From the NCBI GenBank assembly GCA_020849725.1, contig JADLAZ010000009.1, positions 1 to 33,855 on the forward strand: a DNA stretch of 33,855 bases. The letters are read 5' to 3'. The notes under the pieces were generated by a model, which ran no database searches, had not been told where the DNA came from, and was given only the letters and a program-made list of their open reading frames with translations. Shown here piece after piece: positions 16,201 to 23,096 of this stretch. Origin of the DNA: Chloroflexota bacterium (lineage in GTDB: Bacteria > Chloroflexota > Chloroflexia > Thermomicrobiales > JADLAZ01). The position numbers and the translations under genes are program-made. Each line of letters begins with the position of its first letter. Positions within the stretch are counted from its first letter, which is position 1.

Positions 16201-16721
16201 CCACCACCAACTGTGCCGCTGGCCACCAGGACCTTGCCGCTGGCCAGGAGCGTGGCGGTGTGGCTCGCGTGCGCCGACGCCATCGCCGATGGCGCCGACC
16301 AGAGGCCGGTGGCCGGATCGTAGAGGATCGCCGTGGCGAGCGGCGTGCCGCCAGCATCATAGCCACCCGCCACCAGCACCTTGCCAGAGGTTAGCAAGGT
16401 CGCCGTGTGATCGTAGCGCGGCGACGACATCGCGGCAGCAGCCACCCAAAGCCCGGTGGCCGGGTCGTAGAGCTCGGCGGACGCTAGCGCGTTGCCGCTG
16501 TAGCCACCAGCGACCAGCACCTGGCCATTCTGAAGCAGGGTGGCGGTGTGCTCGCTCCGGGCCGAGGCCAGGCTGCCGACCGCGGCCCAGCTCGGGCTGC
16601 TGGCCGCCGCGTGCAGCAGCGGCTCCGGGGGTGTGGCCTGGGCCTGGACGGCGACCGGCGCAAGCGACGCCAGCGGCCAGGCCAGCAGCGACACCAGTAT
16701 GAGGACGGTCAGTCGTGTCAC
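13254..16721 (-). CDS. Secreted protein with 14 kelch repeats, an SdrD-B-like domain and an unnamed C-terminal domain
   Basis: A 1155-residue exported protein. Signal peptide: VTRLTVLILVSLLAWPLASLAPVAVQAQA. It is followed by 14 kelch blades of about 49 residues, each with a [SAT]-x-R-x-x-HTATLLPNGKVLVAGG core and AELYDPATGAW. Fourteen blades would give two seven-bladed propellers. Next comes a galactose-oxidase-C-like Ig domain (FAPIWRPVVNS ... PPGHALATVFVNGIPS). Then an SdrD-B-like domain (bases ~14180-13880; VTGVAFNDANKSGVREPGEPGLAG, DVNGNGGLDAGEP), and the domain around WAGTR (13775) to TCGD (~13340), which is repeated in the neighbouring subtilisin. The frame is open to 16859, but GTG 16721 has GGGAGGGAGA upstream and begins a proper signal peptide. 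No anchor is visible. Probably a binding or carbohydrate-related surface protein; no catalytic residues could be assigned. Confidence 0.87.
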   Translation of the reverse strand: MTRLTVLILVSLLAWPLASLAPVAVQAQATPPEPLLHAAASSPSWAAVGSLASARSEHTATLLQNGQVLVAGGYSGNALASAELYDPATGLWVAAAAMSSPRYDHTATLLTSGKVLVAGGYDAGGTPLATAILYDPATGLWSAPSAMASAHASHTATLLASGKVLVASGTVGGGGAGTASDLYDPATNSWTGIGALATARRSHSATLLPDGRVLAVGGLATIGSALASVERFDPGTGAWTPVASLGVARGTHSTVLLPNGTVLAAGGGFSVPANTSLSSAEIYDPVTDAWSSTGALAAARRRHTATLLPNGTVLVVGGDVAATSTPLASSERYDPGTGNWSSAGALSTARSDHTASLLASGSLLVAGGFAAGGASLAQAERLDPTADSWTATGALATARGIHTMTFLPDGQVLAAGGRIASGQTIGSAERYNPVTGAWSATGALNVVRDRHGAVLLPNGKVLAAGGAQDTGGDGVYLQSAELYDPASGAWTLTGSLATTRHSHSLTLLPNGKVLAAGGSTTGGTPLTSAELYDPATGAWSSAGSLTTPRTNHTATLLPSGKVLVVGGYLDAPGTIRTASAELYEPATNTWTATGALATARGEHTATLLPSGRVLVIGGYGAAALGSSEIYDPTIGTWSAASPLANARYDHVAMLLPTGVVLVAGGYNPNPMASAEVYDPATNQWRAAANLNVARGAQYPQQAILLLTGQILLAGGGIAGGIATTSSELYDTGLGFAPIWRPVVNSATSPLAIGTALSAAGSGFRGLSEASSGDGAQNSPTDYPIVQLRSLGNGQVRFLPVSAATGWSSTAFVSTPLASFPPGHALATVFVNGIPSASRVILIQSGSTVTGVAFNDANKSGVREPGEPGLAGVTVFIDVNGNGGLDAGEPNDVTDASGAYTLAGTTGSLARVCQVVATTRIATSAHCTSIVLPTTGLDFGSLPRLTGCTNGTVTSTIVALDPLAGAAGFYRPTQVGRTATTGPWAGTRLYIPSGAGNPLVYIQKGEQVSNAQLVSGVSAATNANLVLKLKYIKSYQKVVAVVAADGTVAPSLGSGSALPATLPTTFSAFDRNGELFIFGVPQDGQGGYQDVYVITEATATRGYITTSAAIAGKVVNNVLTTIGNTCGDRADTSIVTGAGGLIGSPSPVDDVPNQPF
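14525..16590 (-). repeat. Fourteen tandem kelch-coding repeats (~148 bases each)
   Basis: Counting the R-x-x-H-[ST]-x-T/S-x-LL core gives 14 units between the signal peptide and the Ig-like domain. The DNA copies are similar enough to be repeats themselves, for example recurring blocks coding for GSLATTR, LLPNGKVLAAGG and AELYDPA. Recombination between copies, or assembly error, could change the copy number. Confidence 0.88.
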
Positions 16722-16839
16722 GGCGTCTCCCTCCCCCGTATCGAGTAGCGCGTCCCGGTGACAACCTCTGTCACACGAGCGGTCGCGGCGCGGCACCGTG
16801 CCACAGCCTGGCGTCTCTGTCAGACTGGTCCTTCGGTCG

Positions 16840-16858
16840 TGACGGTCAACATCCGTCA
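16840..16858. promoter_or_regulatory. Operator-like palindrome TGACGG-N7-CCGTCA
   Basis: A 6+6 inverted repeat with a seven-base centre in the 358-base spacer between the kelch and subtilisin genes. It lies ~30-50 bases downstream of the predicted kelch transcription start. GTCAA recurs at 16846-16850 and 16921. It could bind a dimeric regulator. Confidence 0.35.
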
Positions 16859-16895
16859 AGCGCCAAGTCCGATCGAGTGATCTTCGTATTGTTGT

Positions 16896-16924
16896 ACGCT
16901 AGCAGTCGCCAGACTGGCCGTCAA
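16896..16924 (-). promoter_or_regulatory. Promoter of the kelch gene
   Basis: On the minus strand TTGACG (16924-16919) and TAGCGT (16901-16896) have a 17-base spacer. Transcription would start near 16889, leaving a leader of ~168 bases. The whole 16870-16970 stretch is clearly more AT-rich than its surroundings. Confidence 0.45.
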
Positions 16925-17006
16925 CCTGATGCTGGCATCTATTGTGTATAAACATCCGATACACTCCCCGGATCGAGGGCGCGCGCCGTCGCGACTCGGG
17001 CAACAA

Positions 17007-17035
17007 TTGACCGGCGCGACCACCGCGGCTACACT
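17007..17035 (+). promoter_or_regulatory. Sigma-70-type promoter of the subtilisin gene
   Basis: TTGACC (17007-17012) and TACACT (17030-17035) with a 17-base spacer. Transcription would start near 17042, with a leader of about 38 bases to ATG 17080. It is the best promoter match in the island. Confidence 0.65.
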
Positions 17036-17079
17036 CCGTCTGTCCAGGGTGCCCGGGAAGAATCGACAGGTGTGAGGCG

Positions 17080-19905
17080 ATGAGTAACGCGCGCGTGTGG
17101 CAGGGTCTGGTTCTCTGCATCGTGGCGGTGACGTTCGCCCCGCCGCTGGCCAGCGTGAGCGAGGCCGCGATCGCGGGCACGCCGCTCACCGCGTGGGCGG
17201 CGCCGGCAGCGCCCGACCAGGCCGCCGCGGTCACCGGCCGGGTCTTCGCCGACAGCAACCGCAGCGGCCTGGCCGAGCCGGGCGAGGCCGGTCTGGCGGG
17301 CGCGACCCTCTTTGTCGACGTCGACGGCGATGGGCTGGCCGGCAGCATCGAGCCGCGCGCGAGCAGCGAGGCCGACGGCGCCTATGTCCTTGGTCCGCTC
17401 CCGGCCGGCTCACAGCGCCTCTGCCTGGTCATTCCGACCGGGCAGCGTCCGACGACGGCTCGCTGCGCGACGGCTTCGCTGGCCGCCGGCTCAGCCCTGA
17501 CACACATCGACTTCGGCCTGACGCCTGCGGCCGGCTGCACGGGCGGGGCCGCGCTGGCGGCCTTAGCAGGCATCGCCCAGCCCGCTGCGCCGGAGACGGT
17601 CGTGCCGCCGCAGTTGCTGGCCGGACCCGCGACCGGCGCGTGGGCCGGCACCCGCGTGCGGACTGGCAGCGCGACGGCCGCGCCCCTCACCTACCTGCAA
17701 TACGGCGAGCGCACTCAGATCACCCTGACCACCGGCGGCATCGCGCCGGTACGGCACGCCGGTCTGGTCCTGCGCGTCAAGGTGTCGACCAGTCAGCAGC
17801 AGGTGCTGGCCGTGACGACCACCGACGGTCTCGCCGCGGTGGCGCTCGGCAAGGGGTCAACGCTGCCGTCGCCGTTGCCGACGACCTTCTCGTTCTTCGA
17901 CAAGAGTGGTGAAGTCTATGTCTTTGGCCTGCCGGTCGATGCCGCCGCGCCCGCCGACCTCAAGGTGACGACCCGGGTGCTGGTCAAGAGCGGCACCCTC
18001 ACCACCACCGTCGCGATCGCTGGCGTCGTGACGGGGGGCAAGTTGGCATCAGTTGGCGGCACGTGCGGCACGACCGTGGCAGCGGCCGCCTTCACAGGCG
18101 CCGGCGGCCCCATCGAAGGCGCGTTGCCAGCCGTCGTCGTCGAGGGCCGGCCGGCGCTGAGCGGCCGGCTCGTGGTTGGCTTTCACGGCGGCGCCGATGC
18201 CGTGGCGCAGGCCCGGCTACATGCCGACGTGCGGCGTGCCGGCCCGCGCGCCTGGCGGCTGACGACAGTTGGGCAATCAGCCCATCTGATCGATGCCGGC
18301 ACCGCTACGCTCGCGGCGCTGGCGCTGCAGCGCTACCGAGCCGACAGCCGCGTGGCCTTCGCCGAGCCCGACTTCATCGCCGAGACGGCGGCGGTGCCGA
18401 ACGACCCCTTGCTGGCGCAGCAATGGGCGCTGAGCCACATCGGCGCGCCCGTGGCCTGGGCCCAGGCCCGTGGGGCGGCGCCCGTCACCGTCGCCATCCT
18501 CGACAGTGGCATGAACGAGGGTCATCCCGATCTCGCCGGACGAGTCATCGCGCGCCGTGACTTCACCAGTGTGCCGTACCGCGCCACCGCGTCCGACGTC
18601 CTCGACCATGGCACGCGCGTGGCGGGCGTCGTCGCCGCCCTCCCAGACAACGGCAGCGGGATCGCCGGTGTGGCGCATGATGTCCGACTGCTCAACGGCA
18701 AGATCGTGCTGGACACCAACGTTGCCGTCACCTCCGCGGTCGCGCCGGCCATCGCCTGGGCCGTCGACCAGGGGGCAAGCATCATCAACCTCAGCGTCGC
18801 CAAGGTCGGCGCCTGCCCGCGCGCGGTTCAGGATGCGATCGATGCCGCCGGAGCGCGTGGCGTTCTCGTCGTCGCCGCGGCCGGCAATCACGGCCGCGAC
18901 GAAGCGACCTGGCCGGCCGGCTGCCGCGACGTCGTGGCCGTCGCCGCGACGACTGCGGCCGATCAGCGCCGGGTCGACTCGAACTTCGGCGCGTGGGTTG
19001 CGCTGGCCGCGCCCGGTCAGGATATCCTGTCGACCAATGCCGCCGGTGGATATGGCACGGACCACGGCACGTCGTACGCGGCGCCGCACGTGGCCGGCGC
19101 CGCGGCCCTGGTGTTGGCAACGTGCGGCCCGCAGTCACCCCAGGCGCTGACCGATCGCCTCGTGGCGGCTGCCGTGCCGATCACCCCGGAGTCCGGCTGG
19201 GCATTTCGACGGCTCGACGCCGGCCGAGCCGTCTGTGAGCGGACCACCCCGCCGCCCGGTGGGATCACGCCGGCAGTGGCGGACAGCAACACGCTCGTGC
19301 TGGATCGCTTTGACGGCGCGACGGCCGGCGAAGCGTTCGGCACACTGAGCTACGGCGCTAGCCAGCCGGGGCTTGGTCAGGCCGTGTCTCTCAGCCCGGG
19401 CCGCTTCATCCGCTACGGCCTGCCGGGCTGGTACGGATCTAGCGCGCTCGGTGGCGATGCGGCGACTCAGGGCACCATCGAGTTCTGGGTTCGCTACCAG
19501 GTCGTCGGCGATCTGCTGAATCTCAACTGGAACAGTACGACGACGCAGCCTCCAGCCGGCCATGTGCTCTATGGAGTCGTCGATCCGGACGGTCATCCCA
19601 CCTACACGACCTGGAACAGCGAGCGGTGCTGCCGTCCGGCCGACCTGAGCAGTCCGATGGTCTTGCCGACCGGTGAGTGGCTCCATCTGGCGCTGAGCTG
19701 GGGGCCAACCGGTTCACGCATCTACGTGAACGGCGCGGTGGTGGCGGCCAGTGCCGACAACGTCTATCCCGCTGGCCCGCTTTACGCCTATCTCAATATC
19801 TGGGGTGCCAACCCGACGGTGGCGCTAGTCGATGAATTCCACCTCTCGAAGGTGCAGCGAAGCGAAGCCGAGATCCGCCGTCATGCCGGACTGGCGATTC
19901 CCTAA
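17080..19905 (+). CDS. Secreted subtilisin-family (S8) serine protease with an N-terminal SdrD-B-like module and a C-terminal LamG-like domain
   Basis: A 941-residue exported protease. Signal peptide ~1-29. From residue 51 comes an SdrD-B-like domain (VTGRVFADSNRSGLAEPGEAGLAG). From ~180 to 331 comes a domain shared with the divergent kelch protein (WAGTR at 188-192, LPTTFSFFD, GEVYVFGLP, TTTVAIAGVV, GGTCGT). Residues ~350-440 resemble an I9-type propeptide (SGRLVVGFHG ... VAFAEPDFIAE). The peptidase domain has D475 (AILDSG), H510 (DHGTRVAG), oxyanion N603 (AAAGNHG) and nucleophile S665 (GTSYAAPHVAG). After ~730 a concanavalin/LamG-like domain follows (DRFDG, GTIEFWVRY, GEWLHLALSW, VDEFHLSKVQRS). 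All catalytic residues are present. A promoter lies at 17007-17035. Having a module ahead of the propeptide is unusual. Confidence 0.92.
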   Translation: MSNARVWQGLVLCIVAVTFAPPLASVSEAAIAGTPLTAWAAPAAPDQAAAVTGRVFADSNRSGLAEPGEAGLAGATLFVDVDGDGLAGSIEPRASSEADGAYVLGPLPAGSQRLCLVIPTGQRPTTARCATASLAAGSALTHIDFGLTPAAGCTGGAALAALAGIAQPAAPETVVPPQLLAGPATGAWAGTRVRTGSATAAPLTYLQYGERTQITLTTGGIAPVRHAGLVLRVKVSTSQQQVLAVTTTDGLAAVALGKGSTLPSPLPTTFSFFDKSGEVYVFGLPVDAAAPADLKVTTRVLVKSGTLTTTVAIAGVVTGGKLASVGGTCGTTVAAAAFTGAGGPIEGALPAVVVEGRPALSGRLVVGFHGGADAVAQARLHADVRRAGPRAWRLTTVGQSAHLIDAGTATLAALALQRYRADSRVAFAEPDFIAETAAVPNDPLLAQQWALSHIGAPVAWAQARGAAPVTVAILDSGMNEGHPDLAGRVIARRDFTSVPYRATASDVLDHGTRVAGVVAALPDNGSGIAGVAHDVRLLNGKIVLDTNVAVTSAVAPAIAWAVDQGASIINLSVAKVGACPRAVQDAIDAAGARGVLVVAAAGNHGRDEATWPAGCRDVVAVAATTAADQRRVDSNFGAWVALAAPGQDILSTNAAGGYGTDHGTSYAAPHVAGAAALVLATCGPQSPQALTDRLVAAAVPITPESGWAFRRLDAGRAVCERTTPPPGGITPAVADSNTLVLDRFDGATAGEAFGTLSYGASQPGLGQAVSLSPGRFIRYGLPGWYGSSALGGDAATQGTIEFWVRYQVVGDLLNLNWNSTTTQPPAGHVLYGVVDPDGHPTYTTWNSERCCRPADLSSPMVLPTGEWLHLALSWGPTGSRIYVNGAVVAASADNVYPAGPLYAYLNIWGANPTVALVDEFHLSKVQRSEAEIRRHAGLAIP

Positions 19906-19949
19906 ACCCCGCTCGCGGTCATGGCGTCACGCACCGGCGCTCCCAGCCA

Positions 19950-20450
19950 TTACCACCAGTGCGAGCCCCCGCCGCCGCCATCACAGGGCTCGCCCGGCCC
20001 GCTCCCGGCGACGATGATCCCGCCACAGGCGATGACCGCTCCGGGGCCGTTCGGCGCCGTGAGCGAGGCCTGATAGACGCTGATCTGGTAGGGCAGGCTG
20101 TCGTATGGCGCCGCCACCGGGACGCTGATCCAGGCGCTGATCTCACCCCGCCAGTTGGCCTTGAGCGGTGCCCACCTGGCAGGCTGGTAGACGGTCGTGC
20201 CGTCGGCGCGATGGAGGCGCCAGTGATGCTGGCTATTGGGGACGAATCCGGTCAGCCGAAAGACGAGCCGGGGCTTCGCGGTGCGGGCGTCCCGCGTGAC
20301 CGTCACCGTGCCATGGTCACCGGCCGCCTCAGGCACTGGATAGAGGCGAGCGAAGCCGTTCACGGGTGCCGCCGCGCCGACGGCAGCGGGCCAAGAGAGC
20401 AGCACGCCAAACACAATCGCCAGAGTTGCGACGAGACGTACTCGAAGCAT
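19950..20450 (-). CDS. Small secreted protein, possibly CHRD-like
   Basis: 166 residues with a clear signal peptide (MLRVRLVATLAIVFGVLLSWPAAVGAAA). The body looks all-beta: FARLYPVPEAAGDHGTVTVT, KPRLVFRLTGFVPNSQHHWRLH, GEISAWISVPV. This recalls CHRD or Cu/Zn-superoxide-dismutase-like folds, but no metal-site pattern is evident and I would not name a function. It ends with CDGGGGGSHWW, a Gly stretch and two Trp. ATG 20450 has GGGGAGGA upstream. It is convergent with the subtilisin, 44 bases away, and may belong to the same exported set. Confidence 0.7.
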   Translation of the reverse strand: MLRVRLVATLAIVFGVLLSWPAAVGAAAPVNGFARLYPVPEAAGDHGTVTVTRDARTAKPRLVFRLTGFVPNSQHHWRLHRADGTTVYQPARWAPLKANWRGEISAWISVPVAAPYDSLPYQISVYQASLTAPNGPGAVIACGGIIVAGSGPGEPCDGGGGGSHWW

Positions 20451-20512
20451 TCGTCCTCCCCCTATCTATCGCTGCTTCGTCGTTTGTCTGGGCAACGCCG
20501 TGTGACGCCGAG

Positions 20513-20521
20513 AGCTTAGCA
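20513..20521 (-). promoter_or_regulatory. Possible extended -10 promoter of the small secreted protein
   Basis: On the minus strand TGC precedes TAAGCT (20518-20513), an extended -10 form, about 60 bases before ATG 20450. No good -35 is seen. Confidence 0.3.
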
Positions 20522-20571
20522 TGTCTCAACAGTCGCTGGGTCGGAAAGGATCGACCGGGCAGGTCGTAGTT

Positions 20572-22902
20572 TCAAGCGTGATGCTCGGTGGCCTCCTCGC
20601 CGAGCGCCGCCGCGACCGCTCGCTCCACCACCAGCGTCCACCCGGCGGCCCACGCGTCGGCCCACGTCGCCTCATCGACGCTGGCGCGCGCGACGTGCTG
20701 GGCCCGCTCCTGTCGCGCACGATCGCTCGGTGACGCGGCAAACCCGATCTCGCTAGCCAGGGCATCCGCGGCGGCGTACAGGCGCGCCGCCAGGGTGGGC
20801 TTAGCGTCGTGGGTGGCGATCGCCGCCAGACCGACCAGTCCGAACACGATCTGCTCGCGACTGTCCAAGTCCCGGCTCAAGCGCAAGGATTGAACAAAGG
20901 CCTGGCGGGCCGCCTCAATCTCGCCCGACTCCAGCAGCACACTGCCCAGGTTGACGGTCACGACGGCCAGGCCGAACGGGTGGTGCTGGCGCTCGCAAGC
21001 GGTGCGGGCCTCCTCCAGGAGCGCGCGCGCGCCCGTAAGATCGCCGGTGTCCTGCAAGGCCATTGCCAGGTCATTCAAGGACGACGCGACCCCGTCCTGG
21101 TCGTCAAGGCGACGCCGTTCGGCCAGTGCCGCGCTGAAGCGCTCCCGCGCCCGATCGGGCTCCCCGCCGTAGAGGTCGAGCAGTCCGAGGTGCTTGAGCG
21201 TCATGGCGTGGCCGCCGGCCTCCCCAAGCGCCGCCCAGATGGGTAGTGCCTCCTCCCAGCAGGCGCGTGCCTGGACGGAATCGCCTTGCTTCCACGCCAG
21301 CGCGCCCGCGCCAAGGAGCGCCTGCGCCCTGGCCGGGGTGGCCTCGGCACCAGCCCGGGCGAGCGCGCGCTCAAGCCAGTCGCGCCCTTCGTGGAAACGC
21401 CCGCTGACCTGCCAGGCACGCCACAGGGCGCCCGTCAGGTCGAGCGCCAGCGCGCTGTCACCGGCGCGACAGGCCCACGTCAGCACCGCCCCAACATTCG
21501 CCTGCTCATCACGCAGCTCGGACAGATGGGCGCTGCTGTCGGGACCGGTCAATGACGCGTCGATGCGCCGCGCCAGCGCCAGAACGTGGCGCCCGAAGCG
21601 GCTGGCCAGCAACCCCGCCTCGTCCGAACCGGCCAGCCGCTCGGCGGCGTAGGCTCTCACAACCTCGGACATGCGAAAACGCGCGCGTCCCGCGGTGTCC
21701 AGGTCCATCCACAGCAGGCTCCGACCCGTCAACCGCTCAAGTTCAGCGGCGACGGCGGGCTCGTTGTCGCCCGGGTCGGCGCAGACCGCCACTGCCGACT
21801 GGAGTGTCCAGCCCGCCGGCGCGACACTCAGACGGGCCAGCAGTCGCTGCGCCGCCGGGGGCAGCCGCTCGTAGCTGCTTTCGATAACGGCGTGCAAGCT
21901 ACTGCTATCGAGGGTCGCCAGGATCGCCGCCGGGTCTTCGATGGCCATGCGCGCCGCCGCCAACTCGATCGCCAGTGGCCACCCATCGAGGCGCTGGCAC
22001 AGTGCTGCCACGTGCGCCGCGTTCTCGCGGCCAACCTCGAAATGTGGTTGAACGGCGCGCGCCCGTTCCTGGAACAGCACGACCGCCGGCGCGCGCACCA
22101 CTTCGGCCAGTGAGCCCGTGCGAGCGGGGTCAGGCACGGCCAGCGGACGCACCGTCAGCCATTTCTCGATCTTGAGGCGCAGGGGTGCGCGACTCGTCGC
22201 CAGCACCTTGAGCATGGGCGCCTCGGTCAGCACCTCCTGAATGACGGCCACCGTGGCCGAGTCATTCTCACAATCATCGAGCACCAGCAGCGCTCGCCAG
22301 TAGCGAACCGCCTCGACTAGGCGGTCAATCGGACGCCCTCGCGCACCAGGGATGTTCAGGGCGGCCGCCACGGCCTCCGCGACCAGCGCCGTGTCGCCGA
22401 CAAGCTCCAGGTCCACAAACCAGACGTCATGGTGGAAGCTCGCTCGAAGCGATGCCGCGGCGGCGCGGGCCAGATGGGTCTTGCCAACACCGTCAGGTCC
22501 GACTAGCGTCAACAAGCGCGCGTCGCGATCGAGGAGCAGCTGGTGGATAGTCCGAACCTCTGCATCGCGCCCGATCAGCGGCGGGAGCAGGGAACGCTGA
22601 GTGGGTGGCCGGAACGGGGCGGCTTGCCCGTCGACGACGGGCATGGGCAGTGAGAGCCGGTCGAGCGGTAGCCGGCCCTCAGCGCAAGCGCCGACGACAC
22701 GACAACCCGCCGGCGGCACGCCGAGGGCAGCAGCCAATCGCTCAGCCAGATCCGCGCGTGGACGTCGGGCACGGCGCTCGATCGATCGAATCATCGCCTC
22801 CGAGCATTCCGCCAGCTGCGCCAGCTCTTTCGGGAGCAAGTCGCATGCTTGCCGCCAGCAGCGCAGCCATTGAGCGAAATCGGCGGGTGGTCGCGCACTC
22901 AT
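20572..22902 (-). CDS. XRE-type HTH regulator with NB-ARC (STAND) ATPase and TPR repeats
   Basis: A 776-residue signalling regulator. Residues ~10-65 form an XRE helix-turn-helix (LPKELAQLAECSEAMIRSIERRARRP). Then an NB-ARC/STAND ATPase: Walker A GPDGVGKT (135-142, K141), Walker B LLVLDD (D209-D210), sensor-like LATSRAPL and the GLPL-like DGWPLAIELAAARM. The C-terminal ~350 residues are helical TPR-like repeats (ALLGAGALAWKQGDSVQARACWEEAL, AMTLKHLGLLDLYGGEPDRARERF, ASSLNDLAMALQDTGDLTGARALLEEA). Such proteins are thought to oligomerise on sensing a ligand through the repeats and then act on DNA. The Shine-Dalgarno before ATG 22902 is weak. It lies beside the exported-protein genes and may control them, but nothing proves this. 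Confidence 0.88.
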   Translation of the reverse strand: MSARPPADFAQWLRCWRQACDLLPKELAQLAECSEAMIRSIERRARRPRADLAERLAAALGVPPAGCRVVGACAEGRLPLDRLSLPMPVVDGQAAPFRPPTQRSLLPPLIGRDAEVRTIHQLLLDRDARLLTLVGPDGVGKTHLARAAAASLRASFHHDVWFVDLELVGDTALVAEAVAAALNIPGARGRPIDRLVEAVRYWRALLVLDDCENDSATVAVIQEVLTEAPMLKVLATSRAPLRLKIEKWLTVRPLAVPDPARTGSLAEVVRAPAVVLFQERARAVQPHFEVGRENAAHVAALCQRLDGWPLAIELAAARMAIEDPAAILATLDSSSLHAVIESSYERLPPAAQRLLARLSVAPAGWTLQSAVAVCADPGDNEPAVAAELERLTGRSLLWMDLDTAGRARFRMSEVVRAYAAERLAGSDEAGLLASRFGRHVLALARRIDASLTGPDSSAHLSELRDEQANVGAVLTWACRAGDSALALDLTGALWRAWQVSGRFHEGRDWLERALARAGAEATPARAQALLGAGALAWKQGDSVQARACWEEALPIWAALGEAGGHAMTLKHLGLLDLYGGEPDRARERFSAALAERRRLDDQDGVASSLNDLAMALQDTGDLTGARALLEEARTACERQHHPFGLAVVTVNLGSVLLESGEIEAARQAFVQSLRLSRDLDSREQIVFGLVGLAAIATHDAKPTLAARLYAAADALASEIGFAASPSDRARQERAQHVARASVDEATWADAWAAGWTLVVERAVAAALGEEATEHHA

Positions 22903-23005
22903 CGTCGCCGTTCCGGTATGCTAGCGCCACGACTGCAATCGGCGCCTCTCCGGATGACGCCGGCATCATCATCGTCGCACCTTGCACCCGGATGGGCCAG
23001 TCGGC

Positions 23006-23042
23006 GTAGCGAAAATCGCTACAACCACTGCCAATTCGCTAC
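23006..23042. promoter_or_regulatory. CGCTAC repeats upstream of the NB-ARC regulator
   Basis: GTAGCG 23006-23011 and CGCTAC 23017-23022 form a palindrome around AAAAT. A further CGCTAC lies at 23037-23042, exactly 20 bases (about two helical turns) from the second. The site is ~110-140 bases upstream of ATG 22902, a plausible operator position. The rest of the 194-base spacer shows nothing clear. Confidence 0.4.
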
Positions 23043-23096
23043 TTGCGCTCCGTTATGGTGAGTGGTGGCGGCTGCTTTCTGGCGTCAGGGCGCCGG

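Noticed and set aside
14525..16590. Regular repeats considered as a CRISPR-like array
   Set aside because: The ~148-base units are coding kelch blades in one frame, not short identical repeats with unique spacers.
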